Source of the DNA: an uncultured Oscillospiraceae bacterium
GTDB lineage: Bacteria; Bacillota; Clostridia; Oscillospirales; Ruminococcaceae
NCBI GenBank assembly: GCA_900547015.1
Contig: URFD01000080.1
Location: 1-7,410, forward strand
Direction of reading: 5' to 3'
DNA length: 7,410 nt
The translations under genes and the position numbers were made by a program. This document shows, in pieces, positions 5,465 through 7,410 of the stretch. The notes under the pieces were generated by a model that searched no databases, had not been told where the DNA came from, and was given only the letters and a program-made list of their open reading frames with translations. Positions within the stretch are counted from its first letter, which is position 1; every line of letters starts with the position of its first letter.

Positions 5465-6133
5465 ATGGAGCAGAATCGGCTTGTAATCGCAGTCATCCTG
5501 CTGTCGGTGCTGGCAGTCTGGCTGATATACCGCGCCCTGCGAAGGGCCAACCCTTGGAGCCGCACCCCCTATGAGCGGCAGGAGTCGATTTTGACCCCGG
5601 CGGAAAAGGCATTTTATGAGGTTCTGTCCAGCCTTGCCGGGGAGGAAATTGCCATCTGTCCCAAGCCCTCGGTTCGGGAAATTCTGCGGGTTCGGCCAAA
5701 TGTGCGTCGGGACCGCCAGAAATATTTCAACTGGATTTCCCAAAAGCACGTGGACTTTGTTCTGTGCGACCGTCAGACCATGCGGATTCTGTGCGCGGTG
5801 GAGCTGGATGACCGCAGCCACGACCGTCGGGACCGCCGCCAGCGGGATGCCTTTCTGGACAAAGCCTTTCGCAAGGCGCGCCTGCCGCTCTTTCATGTGC
5901 CGTGCCGCAAATCCTACGGCGAAGCGGAGCTTGCAGAGCTGATGGATTTTCTGTGCGACGGGCGGCGGTGGGAGTTGCCGGATTGGGAGCAGGAGCAGGA
6001 CGAAGCGCCGCTTTGTCCCGATTGTGGGATTCCGATGGTGCTGCGGACTGCCTCACGCGGCCCTCATGCGGGCGAGAGCTTTTACGGCTGCCCCAATTTT
6101 CCGGACTGCCGACGGACACGGCCGCTGCATTAA
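5465..6133 (+). CDS. Membrane-anchored DUF2726 protein with C-terminal topoisomerase-type zinc finger
   Basis: Function unknown. The 222-residue protein has three parts. Residues 6-23 form one hydrophobic helix followed by Arg residues, fitting an N-terminal anchor with the rest in the cytoplasm. Residues about 41-165 match my recollection of DUF2726: TPAEKAFYEVL (44-54), HVDFVLCD (95-102), AVELDDRSH (111-119) and a basic RDRRQRDAFLDKAF stretch. The Asp97/Glu113-Leu-Asp115 layout resembles nucleases of the PD-(D/E)XK/Vsr type, so a nuclease role is an inference. Residues 184-215 form a four-cysteine finger (Cys184, Cys187, Cys209, Cys215), like those at the C-terminus of topoisomerase I, which bind single-stranded DNA. 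AAGGAGG (5448-5454) lies ten bases before the ATG. The gene follows alr by 90 bases that contain a long hairpin and ends in its own terminator. Confidence 0.82.
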   Translation: MEQNRLVIAVILLSVLAVWLIYRALRRANPWSRTPYERQESILTPAEKAFYEVLSSLAGEEIAICPKPSVREILRVRPNVRRDRQKYFNWISQKHVDFVLCDRQTMRILCAVELDDRSHDRRDRRQRDAFLDKAFRKARLPLFHVPCRKSYGEAELAELMDFLCDGRRWELPDWEQEQDEAPLCPDCGIPMVLRTASRGPHAGESFYGCPNFPDCRRTRPLH

Positions 6134-6151
6134 GAGGTAGCGGCTTTTTTT
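6121..6151 (+). terminator. Terminator of the DUF2726 gene
   Basis: GCCGCT (6121-6126) pairs with AGCGGC (6139-6144) across a 12-base loop, followed by seven T (6145-6151). The left arm is coding sequence and the stop codon (6131-6133) lies in the loop. Confidence 0.75.
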
Positions 6152-6155
6152 GTGC

Positions 6156-6187
6156 AAAAAAATTGGGCTGCCGGTATCGGCAGCCCA
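6156..6187 (-). terminator. Terminator of the alcohol dehydrogenase gene
   Basis: TGGGCTGCCG (6187-6178 on the minus strand) and CGGCAGCCCA (6173-6164) form a perfect ten-pair stem with a four-base loop, followed by a T-tract at 6162-6156. It lies about 45 bases beyond the stop of the minus-strand gene and back to back with the plus-strand terminator. Confidence 0.88.
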
Positions 6188-6232
6188 GAAAGGGGAAGGG
6201 GTCAGAACGACCTTCTACAGTTCGGCGAGAGA

Positions 6233-7408
6233 TTAGAAATCAACCTCTTCGTCATAGAAGCAGCATTTGAGCAGTTTTTCCATCTCAGCTGGGGTGATGG
6301 AGCGTGGGTTGGAACCGGTGCAAGCATCGCCGACTGCCAGCTCTGCAACCTGTGGGAGCTTCTCGAGGAATTCCTTCTCGTCGATGATGCCGCCTTCGTA
6401 GTCGCGGATGCAGGATGGAATATCCAGCTGCTGGTTCATCTTCTTGATGTGTGCAATCAGTGCATCGGTGGTTGGCTCCAGGCCCAGAGAAGCAGCAATC
6501 TCAGCGTAACGCTTGTCAGCTTCCGGATTCTTGCTGTTGAACTTGATGACCTTTGGCAGGTACATTGCGTTTGCACAGCCGTGAACGATGTGTCCGCCGC
6601 TGTAAGCAGCACCGGTCTTGTGTGCCATCGAGTGAACGATACCCAGCAGAGCGTTGGAGAATGCCATACCTGCCAGACACTGAGCGTTGTGCATCCGAGC
6701 GCGGGCAGCGGTATCGCCGTTGTAGCTGTCAACCAGGTCGTGGCTGATCATCTTGATTGCGTGCAGTGCCAGCGGGTCGGTATAATCACAGTGCAGGGTG
6801 GAAACATAAGCCTCGATTGCATGGGTCATCGCGTCCATACCGGTGTGAGCAGTCAGCTTCTTTGGCATGGTTTCTGCCAGAGCTGGGTCTACGATTGCAA
6901 CATCAGGGGTGATGTTGAAGTCAGCCAGAGGATATTTAACACCCTTGTGGTAATCGGTGATAACCGAAAATGCGGTAACCTCGGTAGCGGTTCCGGATGT
7001 GGATGGAATTGCACAGAATCTTGCCTTGGTGCGCAGTTTCGGGAAGTTGAATGGGATGCACAGCTGTTCGAATGTGGTGTCCGGATATTCATAGAATGCC
7101 CACATTGCTTTTGCAGCGTCAATTGGAGAGCCGCCGCCGATTGCAACGATCCAGTCTGGCTGGAACTGACGCATCGCCTCAGCACCCTTCATAACGGTTT
7201 CAACCGATGGGTCTGGCTCAACGCCTTCAAACAGAGAAACCTCCATGTTGGCTTCCTTCAGATAGTCGCAAACCTTGTCCAGAAAACCGAAGCGTTTCAT
7301 GCTGCCGCCGCCGACAACGACGATTGCGCGTTTGCCTTCGAGTGTTTTCAGAGCTTCCAGAGCGTTTTCGCCATGATACAGGTCTCTTGGTAATGTAAAT
7401 CTAGCCAT
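6233..7408 (-). CDS. Iron-containing alcohol dehydrogenase (group III)
   Basis: These cytoplasmic NAD(P)H-dependent enzymes reduce aldehydes to alcohols, or the reverse, and in anaerobes dispose of fermentation electrons. The 391-residue length is typical. The cofactor loop is GGGSPIDAAK (91-100), with VVGGGSMKRFG (31-41) and PSTSGTATEVT (135-145) as further signatures. Asp192, His196, His259 and His273 have the ligand spacing of E. coli FucO (4, 63 and 14 residues), so the metal site is intact. The type resembles clostridial ethanol/butanol dehydrogenases; alcohol chain length and NADH versus NADPH preference cannot be read here. Codon use (Ala mostly GCA/GCT) resembles rpsT rather than its neighbours, suggesting high expression. 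The start at 7408 rests on homology (MARFTLPRDLYHG), because only two upstream bases are in the window and no ribosome binding site can be seen. Confidence 0.94.
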   Translation of the reverse strand: MARFTLPRDLYHGENALEALKTLEGKRAIVVVGGGSMKRFGFLDKVCDYLKEANMEVSLFEGVEPDPSVETVMKGAEAMRQFQPDWIVAIGGGSPIDAAKAMWAFYEYPDTTFEQLCIPFNFPKLRTKARFCAIPSTSGTATEVTAFSVITDYHKGVKYPLADFNITPDVAIVDPALAETMPKKLTAHTGMDAMTHAIEAYVSTLHCDYTDPLALHAIKMISHDLVDSYNGDTAARARMHNAQCLAGMAFSNALLGIVHSMAHKTGAAYSGGHIVHGCANAMYLPKVIKFNSKNPEADKRYAEIAASLGLEPTTDALIAHIKKMNQQLDIPSCIRDYEGGIIDEKEFLEKLPQVAELAVGDACTGSNPRSITPAEMEKLLKCCFYDEEVDF

Positions 7409-7410
7409 GC

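Noticed and set aside
6152..7393. A 413-codon plus-strand open frame lying antisense to the alcohol dehydrogenase
   Set aside because: It begins in terminator sequence, has no ribosome binding site and encodes a Cys/Val/Ser-rich sequence of no family; it is an artefact of the avoided TTA, CTA and TCA codons in a biased gene.
1..7410. CRISPR arrays, tRNA/rRNA genes, insertion sequences or phage genes
   Set aside because: No spaced direct repeats, cloverleaf sequences, transposase or phage frames were seen; genes and short intergenic gaps account for the whole window.

Overview
The window reads as a chromosomal stretch of an endospore-forming, anaerobic Firmicute of the class Clostridia. The evidence is a compact clostridial-type GPR spore protease, a three-gene spoVAC-spoVAD-spoVAE operon without spoVAA/spoVAB, strong AAGGAGG ribosome binding sites, and a Fe-dependent alcohol dehydrogenase typical of fermenters. 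The fairly GC-rich coding sequence would suit an Oscillospiraceae/Ruminococcaceae-type lineage, but the genus cannot be named from sequence alone.

Layout. 1-901 (minus): gpr, the germination protease, cut by the left edge. 902-1132: divergent control region, with a near-consensus sigma-G (forespore) promoter for gpr and a good sigma-A promoter for rpsT. 1133-1384 (plus): ribosomal protein S20. 1385-1505: a 26-bp perfect palindrome overlapping a sigma-A-like promoter, then a strong terminator hairpin that abuts the next ribosome binding site. 1506-2051 (plus): Nudix ADP-ribose pyrophosphatase. 2052-2137: two interleaved terminators between convergent genes. 2127-3978 (minus): spoVAC, spoVAD and spoVAE, the dipicolinic acid channel genes. 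3979-4180: divergent control region where a candidate spoVA sporulation promoter and a candidate alr promoter share one TA-rich core, followed by a structured alr leader. 4181-5374 (plus): alanine racemase. 5375-5464: a long hairpin with no U-tract. 5465-6133 (plus): membrane-anchored DUF2726 protein with a C-terminal topoisomerase-type zinc finger. 6134-6232: back-to-back terminators. 6233-7408 (minus): iron-containing alcohol dehydrogenase.

How it fits together. Four genes serve spore biology: GPR degrades small acid-soluble spore proteins on germination, and SpoVAC/D/E move dipicolinic acid. Alanine racemase supplies D-alanine for peptidoglycan and, in some spore formers, tunes L-alanine germination; its neighbours make a spore role possible but do not prove it. 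The remaining genes are housekeeping (S20, Nudix), fermentative (alcohol dehydrogenase) or unknown (DUF2726).

No phage, insertion sequence, CRISPR array, tRNA or rRNA is visible, and no gene-free stretch exceeds about 230 bases. I see no clear undescribed multi-gene system. The parts most worth a second look are the palindromic operator-like promoter ahead of the Nudix gene, the shared spoVA/alr promoter core, the U-tract-less hairpin, and the poorly characterised DUF2726 protein.
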